This document shows, piece after piece, positions 8,609 through 17,039 of a stretch of 21,995 nucleotides of DNA. Numbering within the stretch: position 1 is the first letter of the stretch; every line of letters begins with the position of its first letter. Where the stretch lies: positions 1 to 21,995 of the forward strand of contig JBDKJS010000228.1 in NCBI GenBank assembly GCA_039806065.1, in the 5' to 3' direction. Source of the DNA: JBDKJS01 sp039806065. GTDB lineage: Bacteria; Bacteroidota; Bacteroidia; AKYH767-A; 2013-40CM-41-45. The position numbers and the translations under genes were made by a program. The notes under the pieces are model-generated. The model saw only the letters and a list, made by a program, of their open reading frames with translations, made no database searches and was not told where the DNA came from.

Positions 8609-10245
8609 GGGCTAATTTGTAAAATTCGCAACCCACTATTAATATCAGCAAATACTATTTGTTGATTATAACCATCAACACAATCTCCTTGTGTGATAAT
8701 ATATTTTACTTTCTTAGCACGGAGTGTTTCATTTAAACAATTAGATGTAGCTAAACTATTGCCTACATACTGTCCTTTCGTTAAAAAGGCCAACAAGGCA
8801 TGGTCAGTGTAGTGGAAAGGATATTTATCATTGCAATGAATGGTAGCAAAATGTTCGAATTGAAACGTATAATTATTTGACGCTAATTTTATTGCATGCC
8901 AATTGGCACGTTCTGTATGGTAACTTTCAGTTAAAATTTTAGCGGGGTTCTTAAATAATGTTACTAAGCTCACATCCCTATCCGCCCCTAGCAATAGTTC
9001 TTTATAATTTTTTTTTACTGTTAATGATACAAGTAGTACTCCTAGCAGCAACCCAGCCAATCTAAACATTCGCTTTCCCTGAAGCAGGTTTTCTGCCATG
9101 GCCATGGAGGTGGATAATATTAACAGCCTACAGACCCACAAGTACCGTTCATGTACAAGAATAAGAGAATATCCCACATAGAGCATTATTATTGCCAGCA
9201 TGCAATTGACCAGCACAGTTTCATTTTTAGCAATTTTGTTTTTAAAGAATAAGGTAAAAATAAAAATAACGATCAACCACACTAATCCCGCCTGTCTATT
9301 AAAGTCGGCATAATAGATACTCATCAAGTTACGCTTTACAGTATTAACCCAAAGATTAAAATCTGTTAAGTTATTCCATGGCGCTGAAGGGGTAATGGTA
9401 GTATAACTGTGAGGACTTTCCCAAGCGCACACATGCTCATTAGATGGGTTTAAAAGACCCCCATTAATTATTGGTAAAAAAACAACGGGCTTTACTCCTG
9501 GGCTTACCTCTTTCGAAAGGTTGAAGTTAGCCGCATAACTATAAACAAACTTTTGTTGAATCCCACTTTGAAAAGCCACAAATCCTCCGCATAAAATTAT
9601 CGCTGTTAGAATGGCAGCTAAAAAATTTCGAATTTGATGATGCTTAAAATAATAGGCACAGTGCATCTTGTACCACAATATATTCATCACTAAGAAGTGA
9701 CCTGCAAAAAACATTAACCCAGTGGCTTTGGTGAAAAACATGATTGATGCTGCCAGGCCTATACGCCAACCGTAGAAAGAATTTTCAGGATTTTTTATTT
9801 TTACCATTAAGTTTAAATAGTAAAGCACCGCACCTACAAAAAGTAAATCAGGACTGAAGGTGTAAAGCGAAATGTTAAGAACAACCAACCAGCCAACGGA
9901 TAGTGACATTACATTAGCAATGGGCCCAAGTTGAAAATTTTTTATCAATAAGATTAGTTGATAAAGTACACCGACACTTATGAATAGCTGAACCGTACGA
10001 ACTATCCATACTACATCAAGGCTCATATTGATCAATGGAGCAGTGATAAGGGGAAGTAAAGGGCTCCAATAGCCATTGCCCAAGACCGCTACATTTCCAG
10101 CCTTTAATTGTCGGGCAATGTTTAGGTAGGCGATGGCATCAGGATTGTCGGGGAAAAACTCAAAGAAAGGATACAACCATAGCTGTGCCAGACATAATAG
10201 GAAGATCATGACAACCTCTGTTTTTATGAATCGCTCTAAACTCAT
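8605..10245 (-). CDS. Polytopic membrane glycosyltransferase, GT-C / GT39-like
   Basis: About 546 residues with some ten hydrophobic segments and a soluble C-terminal part. The first extracytoplasmic loop has an acidic motif FFPDNPDAIAYLNIARQL followed by GYWSPLLPLI, the pattern seen in GT-C enzymes that use lipid-linked sugar donors (ArnT/PMT type), where loop-1 Asp is catalytic. A second family-like motif is VHERYLW late in the membrane domain. This suggests transfer of a sugar to an envelope lipid, glycan or protein on the outer face of the inner membrane; donor and acceptor cannot be read from the sequence. I chose ATG at 10245 (MSLERFIK). A TTG at 10272 in the same frame would add nine residues. 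Its TAG stop overlaps the rseP stop by 4 nt in tail-to-tail orientation. Family assignment is moderate. Confidence 0.7.
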   Translation of the reverse strand: MSLERFIKTEVVMIFLLCLAQLWLYPFFEFFPDNPDAIAYLNIARQLKAGNVAVLGNGYWSPLLPLITAPLINMSLDVVWIVRTVQLFISVGVLYQLILLIKNFQLGPIANVMSLSVGWLVVLNISLYTFSPDLLFVGAVLYYLNLMVKIKNPENSFYGWRIGLAASIMFFTKATGLMFFAGHFLVMNILWYKMHCAYYFKHHQIRNFLAAILTAIILCGGFVAFQSGIQQKFVYSYAANFNLSKEVSPGVKPVVFLPIINGGLLNPSNEHVCAWESPHSYTTITPSAPWNNLTDFNLWVNTVKRNLMSIYYADFNRQAGLVWLIVIFIFTLFFKNKIAKNETVLVNCMLAIIMLYVGYSLILVHERYLWVCRLLILSTSMAMAENLLQGKRMFRLAGLLLGVLLVSLTVKKNYKELLLGADRDVSLVTLFKNPAKILTESYHTERANWHAIKLASNNYTFQFEHFATIHCNDKYPFHYTDHALLAFLTKGQYVGNSLATSNCLNETLRAKKVKYIITQGDCVDGYNQQIVFADINSGLRILQISP

Positions 10246-10331
10246 CGATGCTAAGATAGAAAAAGGACTCAATTGCTAACACTCTCAGTGGCCAATTGTA
10301 GGATAAAGTGGGTGTATTGAACGCAATAGAT

Positions 10332-10339
10332 TATATTTG
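10332..10339 (+). promoter_or_regulatory. Candidate -7 element for the aldehyde dehydrogenase gene
   Basis: TATATTTG is a full match to TAnnTTTG and lies 17 nt before the ATG at 10357, implying a very short leader, as is common in Bacteroidota. A TTG at 10317-10319 lies upstream with a shorter spacer than usual, so only the -7 box is proposed. Confidence 0.5.
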
Positions 10340-10356
10340 CAAAAAAACATCTATTA

Positions 10357-11916
10357 ATGTCAACACATACAGCTACTAATTCTGGAATTTCAGAGGCCTT
10401 ACATGCATTAGGCCTTCAAAACATAAATAAAGGCGCTACAACCGGCACCAATTGGTTTGATACCAAAGGCGAATTATTAGAAAGCATTTCAAGCACCGAT
10501 GGAGCACTGATAGGGAAGGTGCAACAAGCCACAGCATCAGATTATGAGCACATAATTGCAAAGGCAGAAGAAGCCTTTAAGTTATGGCGCACAGTGCCCG
10601 CACCCAAGCGAGGTGAAATAGTTCGTCAAATAGGTGATAGGCTACGTGCCTTCAAAGAGCCACTTGGAAAGCTAGTGTCCTATGAAATGGGAAAAGTATA
10701 CCAAGAAGGCTTAGGTGAGGTACAAGAAATGATAGACATTTGCGATTTTGCAGTGGGTCTCTCACGCCAGCTGTATGGTTTAACCATGCACAGTGAGCGC
10801 CCGATGCACCGCATGTATGAACAGTACCATCCCCTAGGAATAGTGGGCGTGATTTCAGCATTTAATTTTCCGGTAGCTGTTTGGAGTTGGAATGCAATGT
10901 TGGCATTGGTATGCGGTGATGTGGTAGTTTGGAAACCGAGCAGTAAAACTCCACTTTGTGCAATTGCAGTTCACAAAATATTAGAACAAGTATTAATAGA
11001 CAATAAAGTCCCAGAGGGAGTAATGAGTTTGGTGGTAGCAAGTTCAAAACACGTAGGGGATAATTTTCTAGCAGACACGAGGGTTCCACTTATTTCAGCT
11101 ACTGGTAGCACTAGGGTGGGTAAACGAGTAGGTAAAATCGTTGGCGAGCGGCTAGGAAGATCTCTTCTTGAGCTTGGAGGAAATAACGCTATCATCATTA
11201 GTGAACAGGCAGATCTTGATATGGCCATAAGAGCTGTGCTGTTTGGAGCAGTAGGAACCGCAGGCCAAAGATGCACTAGCACACGAAGGCTCATTATTCA
11301 CCACAGTATATATGATAACTTTAAACAAAAATTAGTTAATGCTTACAAAGGAATTAGAATAGGAAACCCACTAGATAGTGCAACTTTAGTAGGCCCATTA
11401 ATTGATCAATCAGCGGTTGCAGATTTTAATACGGCCATTACACGAGTAAAGGAAGAAGGTGGATCTATTTTATGTGGAGGAGAAACACTTAGCGGTAAGG
11501 GATATGAAAGCGGTTGCTATGTGGTACCGGCCATTGCTGAGGTTAGTAAAAATTTGCCCATAGTATGTCATGAAACTTTTGCTCCCCTACTTTATATTAT
11601 GAAATATCAAACAATAGAAGAAGCAATCAATTTACAAAATGATGTACCACAAGGACTTTCATCAGCCATCTTTACCAAAAACATCTTAGAGGCAGAACAA
11701 TTTCTAAGTCATGCAGGAAGCGATTGTGGCATAGCCAATGTAAATATTGGCACAAGTGGTGCTGAAATAGGAGGAGCGTTTGGTGGTGAAAAAGAAACAG
11801 GAGGGGGAAGGGAAAGTGGTAGTGACAGCTGGAAAATATACATGCGCAGACAAACAAATACTATCAATTACGGAAATTCACTTCCACTGGCACAAGGAAT
11901 AAAATTTGACTTGTAG
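10357..11916 (+). CDS. amaB: ALDH7-family aldehyde dehydrogenase (L-aminoadipate-semialdehyde / piperideine-6-carboxylate dehydrogenase)
   Basis: A 519-residue NAD(P)-dependent aldehyde dehydrogenase of the antiquitin (ALDH7A1) group. These enzymes oxidise alpha-aminoadipic semialdehyde, in equilibrium with piperideine-6-carboxylate, to alpha-aminoadipate in lysine breakdown. The catalytic general base is E272 (LELGGNN) and the nucleophile is C306 (GQRCTSTRR). The cofactor-site lysine K193 (VVWKPSS) and the FNFPV motif (169-173) are present. The C-terminal stretch with GAEIGGAFGGEKETGGG, RESGSDSWK and LPLAQGIKF is close to human antiquitin and separates this family from other ALDHs. Length is normal. 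No other lysine-degradation gene is adjacent, so the pathway is inferred from the family, and a detoxifying role on other aldehydes is possible. The gene appears monocistronic, with its own -7 element. Confidence 0.88.
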   Translation: MSTHTATNSGISEALHALGLQNINKGATTGTNWFDTKGELLESISSTDGALIGKVQQATASDYEHIIAKAEEAFKLWRTVPAPKRGEIVRQIGDRLRAFKEPLGKLVSYEMGKVYQEGLGEVQEMIDICDFAVGLSRQLYGLTMHSERPMHRMYEQYHPLGIVGVISAFNFPVAVWSWNAMLALVCGDVVVWKPSSKTPLCAIAVHKILEQVLIDNKVPEGVMSLVVASSKHVGDNFLADTRVPLISATGSTRVGKRVGKIVGERLGRSLLELGGNNAIIISEQADLDMAIRAVLFGAVGTAGQRCTSTRRLIIHHSIYDNFKQKLVNAYKGIRIGNPLDSATLVGPLIDQSAVADFNTAITRVKEEGGSILCGGETLSGKGYESGCYVVPAIAEVSKNLPIVCHETFAPLLYIMKYQTIEEAINLQNDVPQGLSSAIFTKNILEAEQFLSHAGSDCGIANVNIGTSGAEIGGAFGGEKETGGGRESGSDSWKIYMRRQTNTINYGNSLPLAQGIKFDL

Positions 11917-11997
11917 TATTGGGCACACGAAACCTGCTGAGTCAAATTAATACATTAATACATTTATACAAAAACTGTTATTATGCCAAAGCTGGAC

Positions 11998-12029
11998 TTT
12001 GGTAATTATTGTTAGCTTATTTACTTTTT
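11998..12029 (+). promoter_or_regulatory. Candidate promoter for the CxxCH secreted protein gene
   Basis: TTTG at 11998-12001 and TACTTTTT at 12022-12029 are separated by 20 nt, fitting the Bacteroidota -33 TTTG / -7 TAnnTTTG layout with one mismatch in the final G. The box ends 14 nt before the ATG at 12044. The 82 bp between the aldehyde dehydrogenase stop and position 11998 show no strong hairpin. Confidence 0.4.
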
Positions 12030-12043
12030 TTAAAACTACAAAA

Positions 12044-12895
12044 ATGAAAAAAACAGTTTTTACTTTTTTATTCTTAGCTCTTACCATAGCGTTATTTGCA
12101 GGCTTACAAAACGTTAGTTCTAGTGATGATGGGCGGGCAGGCCGTACCGGAGCTCCTGGTGAAGGAACTTGCCGTGATTGTCATGATAGTTATGCGCTCA
12201 ATGCTGGAGGAGGATCCATTGAACTGAGTGGAAATATGCCCAATTGGGAATACAACCCTGGCCAAACCTATAGCCTCAGTATTAAGGTGGCTCGCACAGG
12301 CACCAGCTTATTTGGTTTTGGAATAGGCGCCTTTAGTGCTACCAACACCAACACGGGCAATCTCGTTGTTACTGATCCAGTAAAAACACAAATCAAATCT
12401 AGCAATGTAATGGGGTTGGGCACAAGAAGAAATGTAGTTCACCAATTAAATGGAGGAGCCAGTGCCGATTCTGCAATTTTCAATTTTGATTGGGTGGCAC
12501 CCCTCACCGGGCCCACCACTTTTCACTTCGCTGGTGTTGCAGCTAATGGCTTGGATACCACAGCTGGCGATTATGTTTATAAATCGCAGCAGGTAGCCAC
12601 ACTGGCCACCACCAATGGTATTTCCTATAATGGAGTGTTTGATAAGGCTAGTGTTTTTCCCAATCCAGTTAAGGACCAATTTTTTTTAGAGTTAAATATT
12701 ATCTCAGCTAGCCATGTTAGACTTGCACTTACCGATATCATGGGGAAGTTAATTTATCAATACCCAATCCAATATGTTAATCCAGCATCGCCCCAAAACA
12801 GCTACCAACTCCCAGAAGCTACAGCTCCTGGTACTTATATTTTAATGGTTTCTACTGACCATTGGCGAAAACAAATCCCTATAGTAGTAAAATGA
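12044..12895 (+). CDS. Secreted protein with CxxCH motif, Reeler/choice-of-anchor-V-like domain and T9SS sorting domain
   Basis: A 283-residue exported protein. Residues 1-25 are a signal peptide (MKKTVFTFLFLALTIALFAG). The mature N-terminus has RTGAPGEGTCRDCHDS, with CxxCH at C43, C46 and H47, a possible covalent heme c site. Residues about 55-195 form a beta-sandwich with PGQTYSLSIKVAR, resembling the Reeler-like domains found in Bacteroidota secreted proteins with this N-terminal motif. The last ~75 residues (ASVFPNPVKDQFFLE, GTYILMVSTD, final QIPIVVK) are a T9SS type A sorting domain, so it is likely exported across the outer membrane and anchored or released there. An upstream in-frame TTG at 11999 is possible, but ATG 12044 gives a clean signal peptide and fits the promoter candidate. 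Function is unknown. Family naming is from memory of similar proteins and is moderate. Confidence 0.85.
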   Translation: MKKTVFTFLFLALTIALFAGLQNVSSSDDGRAGRTGAPGEGTCRDCHDSYALNAGGGSIELSGNMPNWEYNPGQTYSLSIKVARTGTSLFGFGIGAFSATNTNTGNLVVTDPVKTQIKSSNVMGLGTRRNVVHQLNGGASADSAIFNFDWVAPLTGPTTFHFAGVAANGLDTTAGDYVYKSQQVATLATTNGISYNGVFDKASVFPNPVKDQFFLELNIISASHVRLALTDIMGKLIYQYPIQYVNPASPQNSYQLPEATAPGTYILMVSTDHWRKQIPIVVK

Positions 12896-13077
12896 CCATT
12901 TGCTTGTTAATATTAATATTAGATAAGCGGTTTTGCATTAGGTTAGCATAAAAATTATTGGTTTATTTGTAATATACCCTTGAGGTACACCGCAAACCTT
13001 TTAGGCCACTCTCATGTTCTATTACTACACTGCATTGTATGTAGTAAATAGATGTGGAATTAAACAGTATTAAAATT

Positions 13078-14190
13078 ATGAAACTAAAAGGAAAGATAAA
13101 GTTCACCAATCCTGAACAAAATCAATTTTATAATGTACTGCGCAAGCGGGTTGATCAATACTTTATTGATAAAAAAATTAGTAAACATGCCAATGGTGCC
13201 ATGATTATAAAAACGGTGGTTCTAATGTTAGCCTACCTTCTTCCGCTAGTTTATATGGCGATTAATGCTGCACCGCAAGGAGTTGTTTATGTTCTGTACA
13301 CTTTTATTGGATTGGCGTTGGCAGGCATAGGCATGAGTATAATGCATGATGCTAACCACGGTGCTTACAGTAGTAGCGACACTGTGAATAAGTGGGTGGG
13401 CCTTTCATTGAATCTATGTGGTGGCAATGTTACCAATTGGAAATTGCAGCATAATATTTTACATCATACCTATACCAATATTGTTCATATGGACGATGAT
13501 ATAGCAGATAGGTTGGTGTTAAAAATGAACCCTCATACTGCAGTAAAATGGTATCATGCCTTTCAACCAATTTACGCTTTCTTTTTTTATGGGCTCCTTA
13601 CGCTTTATTGGGTTGTGGCCAAAGACTTTGTTCAATTCAATCAGTTTATTAATAATAAAGTTAATACGAACACTAGATCACAAAATGCAAGAATGTTTAT
13701 AGGAATAATACTTGCAAAACTGTTGCACATAGGGCTCTTTGTATTAATCCCAATATTTATATTGGGATATGCTGCCCCTACCGTTCTACTTGGTTTTATT
13801 GTCATGCACTTTGTAGCTGGATTTATACTTACATTAGTTTTTCAACTTGCACATACAGTGGACGAAACGAGCCACCCTCTTCCTAATGATGAAGGAAATA
13901 TTGAGAATGACTGGGCAATACACCAAATGAATACAACAGTGAATTTTTCACCAGATAATGCTATATTATCATGGTATGTTGGCGGCCTTAATTATCAAGT
14001 AGAACACCATCTGTTTCCCAGAATATGTCATGTTCATTATCCGGCCATTGCAAAGATTGTTCAACAAACAGCCCTAGAGTTTAATGTGCCTTATTTACAA
14101 CACAACAGTTTTACAGGAGCCGTTGCATCGCATGTTAGGGCATTACAGAAATTCGGAAAACTTCCTTCCCTTAACGAAGCCATTGGATAA
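13078..14190 (+). CDS. Membrane fatty acid desaturase, front-end (delta-5/6) type
   Basis: A 370-residue di-iron integral membrane desaturase introducing double bonds into acyl chains in the inner membrane. Histidine boxes are HDANH (90-94), HNILHH (125-130) and QVEHH (307-311). Gln as the first residue of the last box is characteristic of the front-end delta-5/delta-6 group, although this protein lacks the fused cytochrome b5 domain of the eukaryotic enzymes. Four hydrophobic stretches (about 43-63, 68-92, 160-182, 205-255) fit the family. I chose ATG 13078 (MKLKGKIKFTNPEQ). A GTG at 13054 in frame would add eight residues. The 182-bp upstream gap shows no full TAnnTTTG match. Regiospecificity and the electron donor cannot be determined from sequence. 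Confidence 0.9.
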   Translation: MKLKGKIKFTNPEQNQFYNVLRKRVDQYFIDKKISKHANGAMIIKTVVLMLAYLLPLVYMAINAAPQGVVYVLYTFIGLALAGIGMSIMHDANHGAYSSSDTVNKWVGLSLNLCGGNVTNWKLQHNILHHTYTNIVHMDDDIADRLVLKMNPHTAVKWYHAFQPIYAFFFYGLLTLYWVVAKDFVQFNQFINNKVNTNTRSQNARMFIGIILAKLLHIGLFVLIPIFILGYAAPTVLLGFIVMHFVAGFILTLVFQLAHTVDETSHPLPNDEGNIENDWAIHQMNTTVNFSPDNAILSWYVGGLNYQVEHHLFPRICHVHYPAIAKIVQQTALEFNVPYLQHNSFTGAVASHVRALQKFGKLPSLNEAIG

Positions 14191-14257
14191 CTTCACGTGA
14201 AACTTATCTGATTGATGACACTTATTCAATCTGAAAGTAAATCTTTTCAGCATCCTT

Positions 14258-14277
14258 GATGGCACGGGCTTGCCATC
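14258..14277. terminator. Hairpin between convergent genes, possible bidirectional terminator
   Basis: GATGGCA (14258-14264) and TGCCATC (14271-14277) are perfect complements around a 6-nt loop. The hairpin lies between the stops of the convergent desaturase (14190) and TPR (14287) genes, the expected place for a shared terminator. Neither side has a long T-run, so intrinsic termination is not certain. Confidence 0.45.
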
Positions 14278-14286
14278 TTAGCTAAT

Positions 14287-16071
14287 TCATTTTCCTAAAC
14301 GTTTGATAGCATCTTCGGTATTCTTTCGGTCATCAGCTTCTAATGGAAGCAACGCCTTCCTTTTTAGATATGCCAGTGCAACAGCATCTTCTTTTTTTAA
14401 GATATGAAAGTAACTCAAGTAAGAAAAAGCCTCTACCATGGCGCCCAAGTTTTTGGTATTGTATTTACCATTGGTTGCAGAGTCTTCTTCTGCTATGGTG
14501 AGTAATTTTTCATAGAACGGTTTTGCTAAGCCTAATTCGCTAGTGGTATCCAGCTGTGAATTAGCTTTTGCGCGCCAAAGCCAGCCGCTTATATATTTAG
14601 GAGATAGTTCATTGGTTTTTAAAAATGAACTATCGGCCATTTGGAATTCCTTACTAAAATAATAGGCACGTCCCAAGTTAAAAAAGTCAATAGCTTTTGC
14701 ATCCTTACTTGAAACTTTTTGGCTTAGTGTTACAATGGCATCGGCAAATTTTTTACCTTTTATTTGAAGGTTGGCCATTTCACCTAGTAAATCTGTTTTA
14801 GAAGGGTCTTTGGTATAGGCTAATTTATAATAGACTATAGCAAGGCTGTCTCGCTTGTTGGCAGCATATATTTTACCCCGATATTCTAAGTCAAGGGCTG
14901 TAATTTTACTAGGTTCAATATTTGTAAAAAGTTGATCAATATTGCTAATAGCATTTGCACTATCCTTTAATTCACAATAGCTATAAGCGTTTACTCTGGA
15001 TAAAGTTAAGTTATCACCGCCACAATTGTTCAATTGTTTTGTTTCGGCAATGGCTCCTGCATAGTCTTTACTTAAGTAAAGGAAAGAAGCATATCTTATT
15101 CTTGCACCACAATTATTTTTAGATAATTCTAAATACTTTCTATATTCTTCTTTAGCTTTTTCTAATTTACCTTGTTTAAAATAAGTTTCTCCTAGTTCAC
15201 GATGAGCAGGTGCATAATCAGGACTAAGCGCAATAGCATTTTGAAACTCTTGAGCAGCACCCTCATAATTAGTGGTGCGTTTGTAAAGCTTACCTTTGTT
15301 TACAATAGCACGTACTGCATTTTTATCAAGTGTAATTGCTTGGTTATAATAATCTGCCGCTAGCGTACCATTAGCACGTTCAGTAAAAATGTCACCAAGA
15401 ATTATTTTAACGTCTGCATTTTTGGAGTCTATTTTCTCGGCTGCTTTTGCATAGTTTTCGGCAGCAGTTAGGTCTTTTGTGTTACTCCTTGTTAATGCAT
15501 CAGCAGCTTCTATATAAGCAATGGTGTTTTTGGGGCCAGCAGCAGTTATTGCTACGCTTATAGATAATTTGGCCTTTTCGGTTTTATCTACCGCCTCGGT
15601 ATATAGGTCACCGCTTTTTTTAATAGAAGCGCCCACCAGCTCCATTCTCATGCCCAATTCTTTCATTTCAATAGCTTGACTTGCGCCATCCATTCTTGAT
15701 AGTTCGAGATTCAATATTTCGAGTTCTTTCGATTTGCTATCCATTTCTTTTTTTATCTGAGCAGGTTCGTATTTTTCCAAATCTATCTTTGCTAAGCCTA
15801 TTTTATTTAGAACATTATTTGGGTCGAGGTTCAATCCGCTGTTGAAAAGAACTGCTGCTTCATCTATTTTCTCGGCAAGTAATAAGTTTTCCCCTGCATA
15901 GTAATAAGTTTCAGCGGTTGGATTGTGCTGTAACAAACTTTTGAATAAAGCCTCAGCTGCTTCAAATTGTTCAAATTCTGTAAGCTTGCGAGCATCGTTC
16001 AGTGTTTGTGCATTGGCACTCAAAAAAAAGGTTATGAATACTATAAGCGTTAAAAAAAATTTATTAATCAT
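14287..16071 (-). CDS. Exported tetratricopeptide-repeat protein, last gene of the TonB cluster
   Basis: A 594-residue protein with a signal peptide (residues 1-21, FFLTLIVFITFFLSANAQ, cleavage after ANA). No lipobox is present, so it is probably periplasmic. TPR motifs cover about 22-105, resume near 185 (for example NYEGAAQEFQNAIALSPDYA and GKLEKAKEEYRKYLEL) and continue to the C-terminus. A Glu/Lys/Met-rich helical insertion at about 108-165 may form a coiled coil. TPR arrays bind protein partners, so a scaffold role for the neighbouring TonB or lipoprotein is a reasonable inference. It starts 12 nt after the stop of the substrate-binding lipoprotein gene, in one transcription unit. No enzymatic domain is visible. 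Confidence 0.85.
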   Translation of the reverse strand: MINKFFLTLIVFITFFLSANAQTLNDARKLTEFEQFEAAEALFKSLLQHNPTAETYYYAGENLLLAEKIDEAAVLFNSGLNLDPNNVLNKIGLAKIDLEKYEPAQIKKEMDSKSKELEILNLELSRMDGASQAIEMKELGMRMELVGASIKKSGDLYTEAVDKTEKAKLSISVAITAAGPKNTIAYIEAADALTRSNTKDLTAAENYAKAAEKIDSKNADVKIILGDIFTERANGTLAADYYNQAITLDKNAVRAIVNKGKLYKRTTNYEGAAQEFQNAIALSPDYAPAHRELGETYFKQGKLEKAKEEYRKYLELSKNNCGARIRYASFLYLSKDYAGAIAETKQLNNCGGDNLTLSRVNAYSYCELKDSANAISNIDQLFTNIEPSKITALDLEYRGKIYAANKRDSLAIVYYKLAYTKDPSKTDLLGEMANLQIKGKKFADAIVTLSQKVSSKDAKAIDFFNLGRAYYFSKEFQMADSSFLKTNELSPKYISGWLWRAKANSQLDTTSELGLAKPFYEKLLTIAEEDSATNGKYNTKNLGAMVEAFSYLSYFHILKKEDAVALAYLKRKALLPLEADDRKNTEDAIKRLGK

Positions 16072-16082
16072 ATTTACTAGAT

Positions 16083-17039
16083 TTAAGAATGAACATTTAC
16101 TATTCTAATAGGTACTGTAGCTGGCAAGAGGCCCATCAATCGTATTAATCGTTGACCGGTGTCACCAGCAAGGAAGCTTGCAAAGCCCGTGCCAAGTCCG
16201 CTCCTACCTTCCCTGCTGATGGTAAATACCTCACGTATAAATGGATATTTTTTTGTAGCGATAAATGCTTGTTGAGGAGTAAAATAGTCTGCCATGCTGC
16301 TATCTACCCCTTCTTCCGAGATACTTATTACTTGAATATTTTCCTTCTTTGCTTTTACAGAGTCGCTATCTAAATCACTCAACCAATTTATGCTGATAAC
16401 GCCAATTGCGTTTTGATGTTTGCTGATGTAGTCAATTACTTCTAGATTACCATTTAAGGCATAAGCATTGTTGGGTAGTTTGTTTTGGTTAGAAAGAAAT
16501 CGCTCTGTTAAAAACCTGAAATTAATAGACCCTGTACGATCATAAACCAATACGATGCTATCTTTAGCCATGGTTGATTTTAGTTGGTTCCAATTGGTGG
16601 TACTGCCATTTATAATTTCTGCTACTTGATTGTGCAATAATCTTTCGATCGAATTTTTCTTATTGCATATTAATGCAACGGCATCATAGGCTATTTTAGT
16701 GTGAATGGGAATAAGCTTACGGTTGGTAAAAACATCGTTTTCATGGGGTAAAAGTTTGCGGCCAGTTATGGCTATTCTTACACTATCATTGTTTAGTAGC
16801 TCATTAAATACAAGTGTTTCTGGCAAATACTTTACCCTTATTTTTGCCCTATTATAAAGGTGCATAAATGTATCGACTTCTACTTGAATGATAGGCTGGT
16901 ATGCCTCATCACAAAGAATTAGAATATCTCCACTGGTAGGAGTGTCAGTAAATTTTGGTTTGTTGGTTGGGCTACAAGCGCTAAGAAAAACAGCCACAAA
17001 TAAAAGTAATTGAAAATATTTATAATGAAGCTTGATCAT
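16083..17039 (-). CDS. PstS-like periplasmic substrate-binding lipoprotein
   Basis: A 318-residue lipoprotein with lipobox LSAC and acylated Cys22 after the hydrophobic stretch YFQLLLFVAVF. The rest resembles the phosphate-type (PstS) periplasmic binding fold: GDILILCDEAYQPII at the start of the mature domain, KIAYDAVALICNKKN, STTNWNQL, VYDRTGSINFRFLTERF (the position of the oxyanion-binding loop) and KKYPFIREVF before a C-terminal GTGFASFLAGDTGQRLI. No pstC, pstA or pstB gene is near, so classical ABC phosphate uptake is not indicated. An alternative start at 17087 would add 16 residues ahead of the lipoprotein signal; ATG 17039 gives a normal signal and overlaps the preceding gene by 20 nt, suggesting translational coupling. 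The ligand is unknown. Confidence 0.85.
   Translation of the reverse strand: MIKLHYKYFQLLLFVAVFLSACSPTNKPKFTDTPTSGDILILCDEAYQPIIQVEVDTFMHLYNRAKIRVKYLPETLVFNELLNNDSVRIAITGRKLLPHENDVFTNRKLIPIHTKIAYDAVALICNKKNSIERLLHNQVAEIINGSTTNWNQLKSTMAKDSIVLVYDRTGSINFRFLTERFLSNQNKLPNNAYALNGNLEVIDYISKHQNAIGVISINWLSDLDSDSVKAKKENIQVISISEEGVDSSMADYFTPQQAFIATKKYPFIREVFTISREGRSGLGTGFASFLAGDTGQRLIRLMGLLPATVPIRIVNVHS

Noticed and set aside
10971..11294. 107-codon minus-strand frame inside the aldehyde dehydrogenase
   Set aside because: Opposite the catalytic core of a complete ALDH7; no motif in the antisense product.
12896..13077. Gap before the desaturase searched for a promoter or riboswitch
   Set aside because: Contains T-rich stretches near TTTATTTG, but no full -7 motif and no clear stem-loop; an ATG at 13052 is followed by a stop after three codons.
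14192..14201. 10-bp perfect palindrome TTCACGTGAA just after the desaturase stop
   Set aside because: A single short palindrome at a gene's 3' end, not upstream of any promoter. It could be an operator by sequence alone, but nothing around it supports regulation.
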